From Arcicella gelida (lineage in GTDB: Bacteria; Bacteroidota; Bacteroidia; Cytophagales; Spirosomataceae), in NCBI RefSeq assembly GCF_034931025.1, contig NZ_JAYGIL010000016.1, positions 62,001 to 126,000 on the forward strand: a stretch of 64,000 nt of DNA, written 5' to 3'. Below, piece after piece: positions 34,359-42,447 of this stretch (position 1 is the first letter of the stretch; every line of letters begins with the position of its first letter). The position numbers and the translations under genes were made by a program. The notes below the pieces were generated by a model. That model ran no database searches. It was not told where the DNA came from and was given only the letters and a program-made list of their open reading frames with translations.

Positions 34359-35261
34359 TTATTTTCTTTTACTTTGATACAAATGCACTGGAATTTTATT
34401 GTCGCTTTCTTCGCTAATAGTATAAAAGCTTGAGCCATCGCTACTAAAGCAAATGCCTTCTCCTTGTGGTTCTGCAACATAAGGTAACACGCTTGCAGCA
34501 CGCTTCAACGCTGTAGGAATACTCTCGTTACTTTGGCGTCGCCAGTGAAAAACTTGCAGATAATTTTTGATGAGTATTTCCTGATTATCCGAAGAAATAC
34601 TTCCATCAGTAATATAAAATGCTTGATTCGTTCCTAATGAAAATGATACTTCTTCCACAAATTCAGCCGTCATCGTTTGGGTAAAAGACTGTGGATAAGC
34701 AAGTCTGTAAAGTCGCTGATTTTTTTCTCGTTTACTCAAAATATAAATATCCTTACTTTGTTGGTCAATCAGCATGCACTCTGCATCTTTAGCTCCGTCA
34801 GGATATTTAAAAGTAATTTTTTGAACATTACTTAAAGTATTCACTGCTTGGGTACTTCCTGTAATTGTTGGTTCGGCTACACGATAAATGGCATAATCTT
34901 CATATTGAGCATTATTGTCGCCAATTTCGCCAATGTATAAGTATGAACCTTCTGGAAAAGTAGCGATTGCCATTGCTTCCCAATCACGATTTATCGTACC
35001 TTCTAAATGGAACTGAAATAAGCCTTTTCCATTTTTATCAATCAAAAAAATCCTGTTTTCGTCACCGCTGTCGTTATGTGTCCAGAGATAATCTTTATTT
35101 TTCTGACTAGCAATTAACCCAGAAGCTTCGTCGATTGCTTTATTTTCGAGTAAACCTGCATCTGTTGGATTGTCGAAATCATCACTAAGGCTTGGTGTTG
35201 GATTGGGCTTTTTTTCACAAGAAAACAAAGCCATTAAAAGTAGAATAAGAAGCTTTTTCAT
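34359..35261 (-). CDS. Lipoprotein with probable beta-propeller domain
   Basis: A 300-residue lipoprotein; ATG 35261 is preferred since MKKLLILLLMALFSC is an ideal lipoprotein signal (Cys15), while an upstream ATG at 35291 overlaps gldE. The mature part has regularly spaced strands with motifs DEASGLIASQKNKDYLWTHN, DSGDENRIFLID, YIGEIGDNNAQYEDYAIYRV and ILSKREKNQRLYRL. These resemble SdiA-regulated/esterase-like propeller proteins. No activity is known. It follows gldE by 22 bases and is probably cotranscribed. It is not GldD, which often accompanies gldE. Confidence 0.75.
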   Translation of the reverse strand: MKKLLILLLMALFSCEKKPNPTPSLSDDFDNPTDAGLLENKAIDEASGLIASQKNKDYLWTHNDSGDENRIFLIDKNGKGLFQFHLEGTINRDWEAMAIATFPEGSYLYIGEIGDNNAQYEDYAIYRVAEPTITGSTQAVNTLSNVQKITFKYPDGAKDAECMLIDQQSKDIYILSKREKNQRLYRLAYPQSFTQTMTAEFVEEVSFSLGTNQAFYITDGSISSDNQEILIKNYLQVFHWRRQSNESIPTALKRAASVLPYVAEPQGEGICFSSDGSSFYTISEESDNKIPVHLYQSKRK

Positions 35262-35283
35262 ATTGAGATTGATGTTGAAAAGC

Positions 35284-36663
35284 CTATTCACTTTCCTTTG
35301 GTGGCGTATTGGTATTGACTTCTTCCTCTATTTTGGGTGTTACTTTTACTTTTTTGATTCTACGAGTATCGACAGAAGAAATTCTGAATTTATATTTTTC
35401 GTATTCAATTTCTTCGCCAGCATGTGGTAATCTCGTGAAAAGTTCAATTAAAAGTCCCGCAAGCGATTCGCTGTCTTCTCTGGCTTTATCAAAATAATCG
35501 TTATCAAGCCCTAAAGCACGGCATACATCATTTAAAGAAACTTTTCCTTCAAATTCAAAAGAACCATCGCTAAGTTTAACATAACCTAAATCTTCCACAT
35601 CCGATTCATCATGAATATCACCTACAATTTCTTCGATAATATCCTCCATTGTCACGATTCCTTCGGTTTCTCCATATTCATTCACGACAACTGCCATGTG
35701 AACTCTTTTCTCTTGAAAATCGTACAGTAAATCATCAATTTTTTTACTTTCAGGAATGAAAAAAGTTTGATGTAACAAATCTTGCCATTTAAAATGTTCG
35801 TCTTTTTCAAGATGAGGCAAAAGGTCTTTGATGTACAAAATACCTTCAATTTTATCAATGGTTTCTTTGTAAACGGGTACTCTCGAATAACCAGATTTAT
35901 TGATTTTATCCATTAATTCATGGAAATCAAAAGCTATATCAAAAGCGGTAATATCTCTTCTTGAACGCATTACACTTTTTGCGGAAGTACTTCCAAAGTT
36001 TACAATGCCCTTTAAAATGTCTTTTTCTTGTTCTGATGTGTCTTTGCCCGTGGTAATTTCTAGGGCATGATTTAGCTCGTCGGCAGTAATTGTGTAACCT
36101 TTTCTTTCAACTCTTTTTTCGATTATATTACTGATTCCTAATAAAAGTGAAGAAAGGGGTTGAAAAACGATAGTAGCAATTTCTAATAATGGAGCGGTGA
36201 TTTTAGCAAAACGAAGGTTGTTTTGTTGCGCCCATACTTTGGGAATGAGTTCTCCAAAAAATGTAATAATAAATGTAACACCTACTAAAAGGACTAATGT
36301 TGCTACCAATCCTTCCTTTTGTTCTTCTCCGACTACTTGTTCGGTTACATAAGTAGAAATGGTAATAAAGGTAATGTTTACTAAATTGATGGAAATCAAT
36401 AAAGTAGCAAGAAGCAACTGTGGTTTGTCTAGTAATTTAGAGATTTTTCTTTCTGTTCCACTGTCGCTATCACGGCAAGCAGCACGTTCTTCGGCAGATA
36501 ATGAAAAGAATGCAACTTCAGAGCCAGCTAATAAAGCTGATAAAATTAATAAGCCTAATAGAATCAAGGCATTGATTCCATAAACGCTATAAGAAGAGGT
36601 GCTTTCAACTTGGGCTAAAAGCACCAAAATCGGGTGAGGTTCGTCGGATAATCGGGTTTCCAA
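35284..36663 (-). CDS. gldE: GldE-like CNNM/CBS domain membrane protein
   Basis: A 459-residue membrane protein of the HlyC/CorC family. The N-terminal CNNM region (about 25-210) has four hydrophobic segments (ALILLGLLILSALLAGSEVA and others). Two CBS domains follow (about 225-345: MRSRRDITAFDIAFDFHELM; VVVNEYGETEGIVTMEDIIE), then a CorC_HlyC domain near 370-440. In Bacteroidota the copy beside ssb and mutY is called GldE, a gliding/T9SS-associated protein. That neighbourhood is seen here, so GldE is the best name, but gldD is not adjacent. Confidence 0.88.
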   Translation of the reverse strand: METRLSDEPHPILVLLAQVESTSSYSVYGINALILLGLLILSALLAGSEVAFFSLSAEERAACRDSDSGTERKISKLLDKPQLLLATLLISINLVNITFITISTYVTEQVVGEEQKEGLVATLVLLVGVTFIITFFGELIPKVWAQQNNLRFAKITAPLLEIATIVFQPLSSLLLGISNIIEKRVERKGYTITADELNHALEITTGKDTSEQEKDILKGIVNFGSTSAKSVMRSRRDITAFDIAFDFHELMDKINKSGYSRVPVYKETIDKIEGILYIKDLLPHLEKDEHFKWQDLLHQTFFIPESKKIDDLLYDFQEKRVHMAVVVNEYGETEGIVTMEDIIEEIVGDIHDESDVEDLGYVKLSDGSFEFEGKVSLNDVCRALGLDNDYFDKAREDSESLAGLLIELFTRLPHAGEEIEYEKYKFRISSVDTRRIKKVKVTPKIEEEVNTNTPPKESE

Positions 36664-36794
36664 AATATAATGGGTTTTAGTTGCTAGTGATTAAATTTGA
36701 ATGATTGGTAATTAAGTGTTTTCAGGCTATCTTTTTGATAGTGTTGAATGAAAAATATTAATTACCAATCTCTAATCACCAAATAACTTATAAT

Positions 36795-37265
36795 TTAAAA
36801 TGGTAAGTCATCACTGTCGTCACCACCAGCATTGTTATTGAATTCAGGCACTGGTGCTGCCGTTTTTACTGGTGCTGGACGTTGCTGTTGCGCTGGCATT
36901 GCCGAACCACCTTCTGCACTTCCTTCATTACTTGCTCTACCGCCAACCAAGGTCATTGAAGTACCTCTAATTTTAACAGCCTTTCTAACAATATTATCTT
37001 TATCTGTATATTCCTCTGTACGAATTTTGCCTTCTACATACACGGAATCTCCCTTATGAAGATATTGTTCAGCGATGTTAGCCAAATTGTCCCAAAGTTC
37101 AATTCTATGCCATTCTGTTTGTTCTACTCTTTGACCATCCTTGTTATTGTATGCCTCAGAGGTTGCAATGCTAAAAGTTGTCACTTTTGAGCCACTCGGT
37201 AGGGATCTTACTTCTGGGTCAGATCCCAATCTTCCTAAAAGAATTACTTTGTTTACGCCAGCCAT
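36795..37265 (-). CDS. ssb: Single-stranded DNA-binding protein
   Basis: A 156-residue SSB that coats single-stranded DNA in replication and repair. The OB fold covers residues 1-110 (NKVILLGRLGSDPEVRSLPS, TEWHRIELWDNLANIAEQYL, VYVEGKIRTEEYTD). A flexible Gly/Ala/Pro/Gln linker follows, and the acidic tail DDSDDLPF that recruits partner proteins is intact. It lies between mutY and gldE on the same strand. Confidence 0.97.
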   Translation of the reverse strand: MAGVNKVILLGRLGSDPEVRSLPSGSKVTTFSIATSEAYNNKDGQRVEQTEWHRIELWDNLANIAEQYLHKGDSVYVEGKIRTEEYTDKDNIVRKAVKIRGTSMTLVGGRASNEGSAEGGSAMPAQQQRPAPVKTAAPVPEFNNNAGGDDSDDLPF

Positions 37266-37400
37266 TTTTGTTTGTTTTTAAAAGTTTGAGAACCTATGTG
37301 AATTTAATGAAAAACTTACAACTTACCAATTTATACCAAGGGCTAATACTAAGATTTAGCTTTTACCAAGTAAAAAAAGTTCATTCTAAAAATCTATTTT

Positions 37401-38492
37401 TTATTCAAATACGTACTCTTTTAAGTAATTATTTACCAAGGTTGATTTAGGTAAATCATCAACTTCATTGAGGTTGTACCATTCAAGTTCTTGCGGCAAA
37501 TGTAAGAGAAAATGATTATCTACTTCTAAATGCCAAAATTTTGTTTGTATGCGCTGATGAGTAAGTATATGAGTGTATATGCTTGATTCTCTTTTGATTA
37601 AGGAATTTTTTATTAATTCAGACAAGAAAGTGTCTTCCATAGCAAGATACGATAAATCTTGAATATTTTCCTCAATTTCTTTCAGATAAAAATCATACAT
37701 CCCTTCCCAAACATCTCTTCCTAATCTTTTACGCATGGCAAAATTACCATTTTGTTCGATGATAAAGTAATAAAAAAAACGTTCTTTTACTTTTACCTTT
37801 TTAGTTTTTATGGGTAATAAGGATACTTGTCCTGTAGCGTTGGCAATACATTCCATCGCCAGTGGACAAAACATGCAATTTGGCGAAGCAGGAGTACACT
37901 GCATCGCTCCGAATTCCATAATGGCTTGGTTGTGCGTTGCCGAATCACTTGCTGGTAATACACTTTCAGCCAATTGTGTAAATACTTTTTTGGCATCTTT
38001 CCCAGAAATATCAGTCACTTCGCCAAATACTCTTGAAAGTACTCTATAAACATTACCATCTAAAACAGCTACTTTTTCACCAAAAGCGAAAGAGGCAATC
38101 GCCGCCGCAGTATAAGTACCGATTCCCTTTAATTTTAATAATTCCGAATACTTTTCTGGAAATATGCCCTTATAATCTTCCACAACCATTTTGGCGGTTT
38201 TGTGCAAATTCCTTGCTCTGGAATAATAACCCAAACCTTGCCAAAGCCTGAGTACTTCGTTTTCATCAGCATTGGCTAAATCTTGTACAGTAGGGAAGGC
38301 TTCCATAAACTTATAATAATAAGGCATGCCTTGCGCCACCCTGGTTTGTTGAAGAATAATTTCGGATAACCAGATGTAATATGGGTTATGAGTGTTTCGC
38401 CAAGGTAAATCTCTTTTGTTTTGAAGATACCAATTCGTAATTTTTTTTGAGAAAAAATCGTTTTTCAAGGGATGAGTAGTTTGTTTGTTCAC
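37401..38492 (-). CDS. mutY: A/G-specific adenine glycosylase
   Basis: A base-excision repair enzyme that removes adenine mispaired with 8-oxoguanine; 363 residues. The helix-hairpin-helix core holds SEIILQQTRVAQGMPYYYKF, LKGIGTYTAAAIASFAFGEK and LDGNVYRVLSRVFG (catalytic Asp in VLDGNV). The 4Fe-4S loop is present as C-x6-C-x2-C-x5-C (CTPASPNCMFCPLAMEC). A C-terminal NUDIX-like domain that reads 8-oxoG spans about 225-355. It is upstream of ssb on the same strand. Confidence 0.97.
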   Translation of the reverse strand: MNKQTTHPLKNDFFSKKITNWYLQNKRDLPWRNTHNPYYIWLSEIILQQTRVAQGMPYYYKFMEAFPTVQDLANADENEVLRLWQGLGYYSRARNLHKTAKMVVEDYKGIFPEKYSELLKLKGIGTYTAAAIASFAFGEKVAVLDGNVYRVLSRVFGEVTDISGKDAKKVFTQLAESVLPASDSATHNQAIMEFGAMQCTPASPNCMFCPLAMECIANATGQVSLLPIKTKKVKVKERFFYYFIIEQNGNFAMRKRLGRDVWEGMYDFYLKEIEENIQDLSYLAMEDTFLSELIKNSLIKRESSIYTHILTHQRIQTKFWHLEVDNHFLLHLPQELEWYNLNEVDDLPKSTLVNNYLKEYVFE

Positions 38493-38817
38493 AAATAGAG
38501 ATTTGTACTTAAAATGAGTGATTTTGTTGCTTTTTCAAGAAAATCACTTGAAAATTGATATTCGAGAACGGTTTTCAGTTTTGGCAAACGGTTCAAAATT
38601 AAGCAATTACGAAAAAAAAGTTCGGATAATATTTTTTTGTTTCTTTCATAATTCAAACCAAAGCCGTACCTTTGTGACCCTTAATAATCAAGGGGTTACG
38701 AAAGTAATGATTTCATCACTAAATTCAAGGTGAACTCTACCGTTATTTTCAATGCTGAAATGCAACCAATCATTATTTGTTTAACATATTTTTTATTAAT
38801 CCTAAAATTTTCAAAAA
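38493..38817. other. Divergent region between mutY and HU, 325 bases
   Basis: The HU promoter -7 element lies at 38667-38674, giving a leader of about 135 bases. The leader contains a small CCCTT/AAGGG hairpin near 38677-38694 and a nine-codon open frame at 38708-38734 (encoding MISSLNSR). Neither is clearly functional. Nothing else is recognised in the mutY-side half. Confidence 0.4.
38667..38674 (+). promoter_or_regulatory. Probable -7 element of the HU gene
   Basis: TACCTTTG, an exact match to TAnnTTTG, about 145 bases before the GTG start of the HU gene. No TTTG is found 19-21 bases upstream. Confidence 0.45.
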
Positions 38818-39102
38818 GTGACTAAAGCAGACGTAATCGCAGAAATTTCAGACAAGACTGGTATCGACAAAGCAGATGTATCAAGTGCAATTGAGTCTTT
38901 CTTTTCGGTAGTTAAAGACAACCTTGCGAATGGTGAACCAATTTATGTAAGAGGTTTCGGAAGTTTTGTAAACAAGAAAAGAGCACACAAAATTGCTCGT
39001 AATATCTCTAAGAATACTTCAATTGAGATTCCAGAACACTTTATTCCTAGTTTCAAACCTGCAAAAACTTTTGTAGAACAGGTTAAGTCAAACGCAAAAT
39101 AG
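38818..39102 (+). CDS. HU/IHF family DNA-binding protein
   Basis: A 94-residue nucleoid-associated protein that bends DNA as a dimer. It shows TKADVIAEISDKTGIDKADV (helical base), then PIYVRGFGSFVNKKRAHKIA (start of the beta arm) and IPEHFIPSFKPAKTFVEQVK (the usual C-terminus). The start is GTG at 38818, preceded by A-rich sequence and no Shine-Dalgarno motif. It heads a group HU, TPR, mS38-like, RNase E/G on the plus strand. Confidence 0.96.
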   Translation: MTKADVIAEISDKTGIDKADVSSAIESFFSVVKDNLANGEPIYVRGFGSFVNKKRAHKIARNISKNTSIEIPEHFIPSFKPAKTFVEQVKSNAK

Positions 39103-39219
39103 ATTAAGTTTAGTTGTCTGTTCAAATTCTTTGTTATCCGTGGGTGGCGCTTTAACAGTGATTTGGGTTTTAAATTTACCTTAACAGATAAATTAATAGC
39201 TTAAAAAACTTAAGAAATC

Positions 39220-40077
39220 ATGCAAAAGTCTTTTATCATTATCATCGTAATTGCCTTCGGTTTAGTTGGCGGTTTGTACAGTTTACCCAAAGTAGTTGTT
39301 AGCGATGAGAAAAGGACGTTAGAGCAATCTTCAAATGAAGTCCCTGCTGCAACTGCTAATCGTGATAAAACGACAGCATCGAAAACGGAAGAGAGTGCCG
39401 AAAGCCATGGAGCAACATTGAGTGTTGAACAGCAACGTGTGATTGCGCAATTGAAGGGGAGTTATTTGAATGGGAGTACTGCGAAAGTAAAAATGAAGGC
39501 AGCGGATGAATTAATCGCTAAATTTGTGGAATACACACGCTTCGACAGTGCTGCTTATTATGCCGAGGAAGTAGCCAAAATCGAACCCTCAGAAATGAAT
39601 TTGATGAAAGCAGGTAATTTGTATTACGAAGCATTTACCTACTCGCTTCAAGCAGAAAAAACAACTGTGTTAGGGGAAAAGGCCAGAGAGATTTTCACGA
39701 AAGTTTTGGCGAAAAATCCTGAAAACTTGTTGGCAAAAACCAACATGGCAATGACTTACGTTTCAACTTCTACGCCCATGCAGGGAATTACGATGTTGAG
39801 AGAAGTAATTGCAAAGGAACCAGATTATGAACCAGCTTTGTTCAGTTTAGGTATTTTATCGATTCGTTCAAATCAGTTTGGAAAAGCGGTTGAACGTTTC
39901 AAACAAATTTTAAAGAATAACCCGTCGAATTCAAAAGCGGCTTTGAATTTAGGATATTGTTTAGCTGAACTAGATAGAAAGGAAGAAGCCAAGGAAATTC
40001 TTGAAAAAGTACTGAATAATAGTACAGATTCACAAGAAAAAGCCGCAGCAAATGAAATTCTGTCAAAATTAAAGTAA
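39220..40077 (+). CDS. Tetratricopeptide repeat protein
   Basis: A 285-residue protein with an N-terminal membrane anchor or signal (SFIIIIVIAFGLVGGLYSL), a Ser/Thr/Glu-rich linker and a TPR domain from about 110 to 280. Repeats include KAREIFTKVLAKNPENLLAK, EPDYEPALFSLGILSIRSNQ and KAVERFKQILKNNPSNSKAA. It probably acts as a periplasm-facing scaffold. The position between HU and RNase E/G looks conserved in Bacteroidota, but the role is unknown. Confidence 0.85.
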   Translation: MQKSFIIIIVIAFGLVGGLYSLPKVVVSDEKRTLEQSSNEVPAATANRDKTTASKTEESAESHGATLSVEQQRVIAQLKGSYLNGSTAKVKMKAADELIAKFVEYTRFDSAAYYAEEVAKIEPSEMNLMKAGNLYYEAFTYSLQAEKTTVLGEKAREIFTKVLAKNPENLLAKTNMAMTYVSTSTPMQGITMLREVIAKEPDYEPALFSLGILSIRSNQFGKAVERFKQILKNNPSNSKAALNLGYCLAELDRKEEAKEILEKVLNNSTDSQEKAAANEILSKLK

Positions 40078-40170
40078 TATTGCATTTTAAATATTACTTT
40101 TCGAGCTTCTTTAGCATCAGAAATACAAAAAAATTAAACATATTTTTAACATTTAAATCCTTTTATAATC

Positions 40171-40260
40171 ATGCCTTGCGGAAAAAAAAGAAAGAGACAT
40201 AAGATCTCAACGCACAAAAGAAAGAAGCGTCTTAGAAAAAGTAGACATAAGAAGAAGTAG
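40171..40260 (+). CDS. 29-residue basic protein, AURKAIP1/COX24 (mS38)-like
   Basis: A very short gene with 18 Lys or Arg residues out of 29. The product starts MPCGKKRKRHKISTHKRKK and ends RHKKK. It fits the AURKAIP1/COX24 domain of the mitochondrial ribosomal protein mS38, and such mini-proteins recur next to the RNase E/G gene in Bacteroidota. A ribosome-associated role is likely but inferred. The ATG follows an AT-rich leader, and a clear terminator lies 70 bases downstream. Confidence 0.8.
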   Translation: MPCGKKRKRHKISTHKRKKRLRKSRHKKK

Positions 40261-40328
40261 TTAAGGCAATAAGGAATGGGCAAAGTAAATATTTATTACG
40301 ACTCTTTTTTCCTTTCGCCTTGGTACCC

Positions 40329-40371
40329 AAAAAACAGGCAGAATCTCCTTTGTGGAATTTGCCTGTTTTTG
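40329..40371 (+). terminator. Terminator after the mS38-like gene
   Basis: AAAAACAGGCA (40330-40340) pairs with TGCCTGTTTTT (40360-40370), with some further pairing inside the loop. It lies 70 bases after the small gene and separates it from RNase E/G. Confidence 0.8.
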
Positions 40372-40804
40372 TTGTTTTTGTGAGATTGTTTGCTTGAAAG
40401 AAAAGTTTAATTACATAAAGGTTTCATTCTCAGTTTTTTATGTAATTATTGGTCATGACGTCTAGGGGATATGTATTGATTTTGAAGAAATTCACTGAGT
40501 ATTAATACTTGGTGTTTTAATTGTTAATAAATGAAATTTAACGAGATTATTTATAAAATCATTTGCTTAACCAAGATATTCACCCACATTAAAGTCAACT
40601 TAAAAAATTAAATTACAGACAGATTTTATTTAATAATTATCGCTTTCAAACGATGATTCCCCTAATAAAAAATCGATTTTTTCCTTTTTTTCTAGGCTCG
40701 CACATATCTGTAATTTTCTAAATTTTAAAGACTTAACTCAAAAGCATACTCACTAACTACGACGTCCTTCATATCTCTTTCATTTCTAAATGCTTTAATC
40801 ACCT
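40372..40804. other. Long untranslated region before the RNase E/G gene
   Basis: A stretch of 433 bases without a convincing gene. It holds the palindrome AAAAATCGATTTTT near 40665 and an 18-codon open frame nearby (ATGATTCCCCTAAT...). No exact TAnnTTTG promoter was found. RNase E genes in other bacteria carry long leaders that the enzyme itself cleaves; a similar leader here is inference. Confidence 0.4.
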
Positions 40805-42361
40805 GTGAGTAATGAATTAATTATCAATTCGACTCCCAAAGGTGACCGCATAGCTTTGTTGCAAGACAAGCGTATTGTGGAATACCACTTAGAGGAGTCT
40901 GAACCACACTTTTCAGTCGGAGATATTTATCTCGGGACGGTCAAGAAGATGGTAACGGGATTGAACGCTGCCTTTATTGATATCGGTTATGAGAAAGATG
41001 CCTTTCTGCATTATCATGATTTAGGCCCGAATGTCAACTCCCTCAACAAATTTACGAAAGAGGTTATCGCTGAAAGATTACAGTCTGGACGATTAGATAA
41101 CTTTAAGCTAGAACCTGAAATTGACAAGCACGATAAAATTGATAAAGTATTAAGTAAAAATACGCCGATTTTAGTGCAAGTTGTAAAGGAACCTATCTCG
41201 ACAAAAGGTCCTCGTTTATCTTGCGATATTTCTATTGCAGGACGTTACACAGTTTTAGTTCCTTTTTCGAATGGGGTGAATATCTCCAAAAAAATTACCG
41301 CAAAAGCTGAACGCCAGCGTTTACAACGTTTGATGTCTTCTATTAAGCCTGCGAATTTTGGAGTGATTGTAAGAACAGTAGCCGAAGGAAAAGAAGTAGA
41401 GGAATTGGATAAAGACCTCCGTGAATCCATCGCTAAATGGGATGCTGGTATGAAAGCACTGAAAAGTGCAAAACCACGTGACAAAATAATCGGTGAGATG
41501 AGTCGTGCGACATCAATGTTGCGTGATTTGTTAAATGAAAATTTTGATAGCGTTGTTGTTGATACACCCGAATTGTTTCAAGAAGCTCGCAATTATGTTT
41601 CGAATATTGCTCCTGAAAAGGAAAAAATTGTGAAACTTCATCAAGGCAAAAACAAAGTTTTTGAACAATTAGGGATTGAAAAACAACTGAAAATGTTGTT
41701 TGGTCGCTCAGTAAGTTTACCGCAAGGTGGTTATTTAATTGTGGAACATACAGAAGCTTTACACGTAATTGATGTAAACTCTGGTAATAAATCTAACAAT
41801 GAGGATGGTCAAGAAGCGACGGCGCTGAGTGTAAACCGTGAAGCTGCTAAAGAGATTGCTCGCCAGTTAAGACTGCGAGATATGGGCGGAATTATTGTCA
41901 TTGACTTTATTGATATGAAAAGACCTGAAAACAAGAAATTGATTCAGGATATCATGAAAGAAGAAATGAAAACCGACCGTTCGAAATATACCATTTTGCC
42001 TTTGACGAAGTTTGGTTTAATGCAAATTACTCGTCAACGGGTTCGTCCTGAGATGAATGTAGTTACGGCAGAAAACTGCCCAACATGTGGCGGAACAGGT
42101 AAAATTACAGCAAGTATTGCTATTTCGGATATTATCGAGCATCATCTTGAACACATTCTTGAGAAGCAAAACGAAAAGAAACCAACAATTTTATTACATC
42201 CATTTTTACACGCATATTTTACAAAAGGTTTCCCTTCAATTCGTATGAAGTGGTTCTTTAAATATAAAACATGGGTGAATTTAATTCAAGATACTTCCTT
42301 TGGAATTACAGATTTTAAATTTCTGAACGACCATAGCGAACCAATCGAATTAAATGGATAA
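40805..42361 (+). CDS. rng: Ribonuclease E/G family protein
   Basis: A 518-residue endoribonuclease that cuts single-stranded AU-rich RNA in mRNA decay and rRNA processing. An S1 domain spans about 38-125 (GDIYLGTVKKMVTGLNAAFI, then DIGYEKDAFLHY). The DNase I-like catalytic part has EHTEALHVIDVNSGN (metal-binding Asp) and MGGIIVIDFIDMK (second Asp). CPTCGGTGKI carries the cysteine pair of the zinc link. It ends soon after, so it is the short RNase G-type without an E-type scaffold tail. The start is GTG 40805, and a terminator follows. Confidence 0.95.
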   Translation: MSNELIINSTPKGDRIALLQDKRIVEYHLEESEPHFSVGDIYLGTVKKMVTGLNAAFIDIGYEKDAFLHYHDLGPNVNSLNKFTKEVIAERLQSGRLDNFKLEPEIDKHDKIDKVLSKNTPILVQVVKEPISTKGPRLSCDISIAGRYTVLVPFSNGVNISKKITAKAERQRLQRLMSSIKPANFGVIVRTVAEGKEVEELDKDLRESIAKWDAGMKALKSAKPRDKIIGEMSRATSMLRDLLNENFDSVVVDTPELFQEARNYVSNIAPEKEKIVKLHQGKNKVFEQLGIEKQLKMLFGRSVSLPQGGYLIVEHTEALHVIDVNSGNKSNNEDGQEATALSVNREAAKEIARQLRLRDMGGIIVIDFIDMKRPENKKLIQDIMKEEMKTDRSKYTILPLTKFGLMQITRQRVRPEMNVVTAENCPTCGGTGKITASIAISDIIEHHLEHILEKQNEKKPTILLHPFLHAYFTKGFPSIRMKWFFKYKTWVNLIQDTSFGITDFKFLNDHSEPIELNG

Positions 42362-42376
42362 ACAATCGTTACTTGT

Positions 42377-42418
42377 AAAAACAGCCTGATTTCTTCTTGA
42401 TTTCAGGCTGTTTTTTTT
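42377..42418 (+). terminator. Terminator of the RNase E/G gene
   Basis: Thirteen-base arms AAAAACAGCCTGA and TCAGGCTGTTTTT surround a 13-base loop; the T-tract continues to 42418. It sits 15 bases after the stop codon. Confidence 0.9.
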
Positions 42419-42421
42419 GCC

Positions 42422-42429
42422 TATATTTG
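42422..42429 (+). promoter_or_regulatory. -7 element of the mcrBC operon
   Basis: TATATTTG directly follows the rng terminator, with a TTG at 42397-42399 as possible -33 element (22-base spacer). It predicts a start near 42436 and so supports ATG 42448 as the mcrB start, excluding the in-frame upstream ATG at 42397. Confidence 0.65.
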
Positions 42430-42447
42430 TATAAATATTATTCTGAA

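Noticed and set aside
38708..38734. Short leader peptide MISSLNSR before the HU gene
   Set aside because: Nine codons in an AT-rich leader are expected by chance, and no attenuator-like structure accompanies them.
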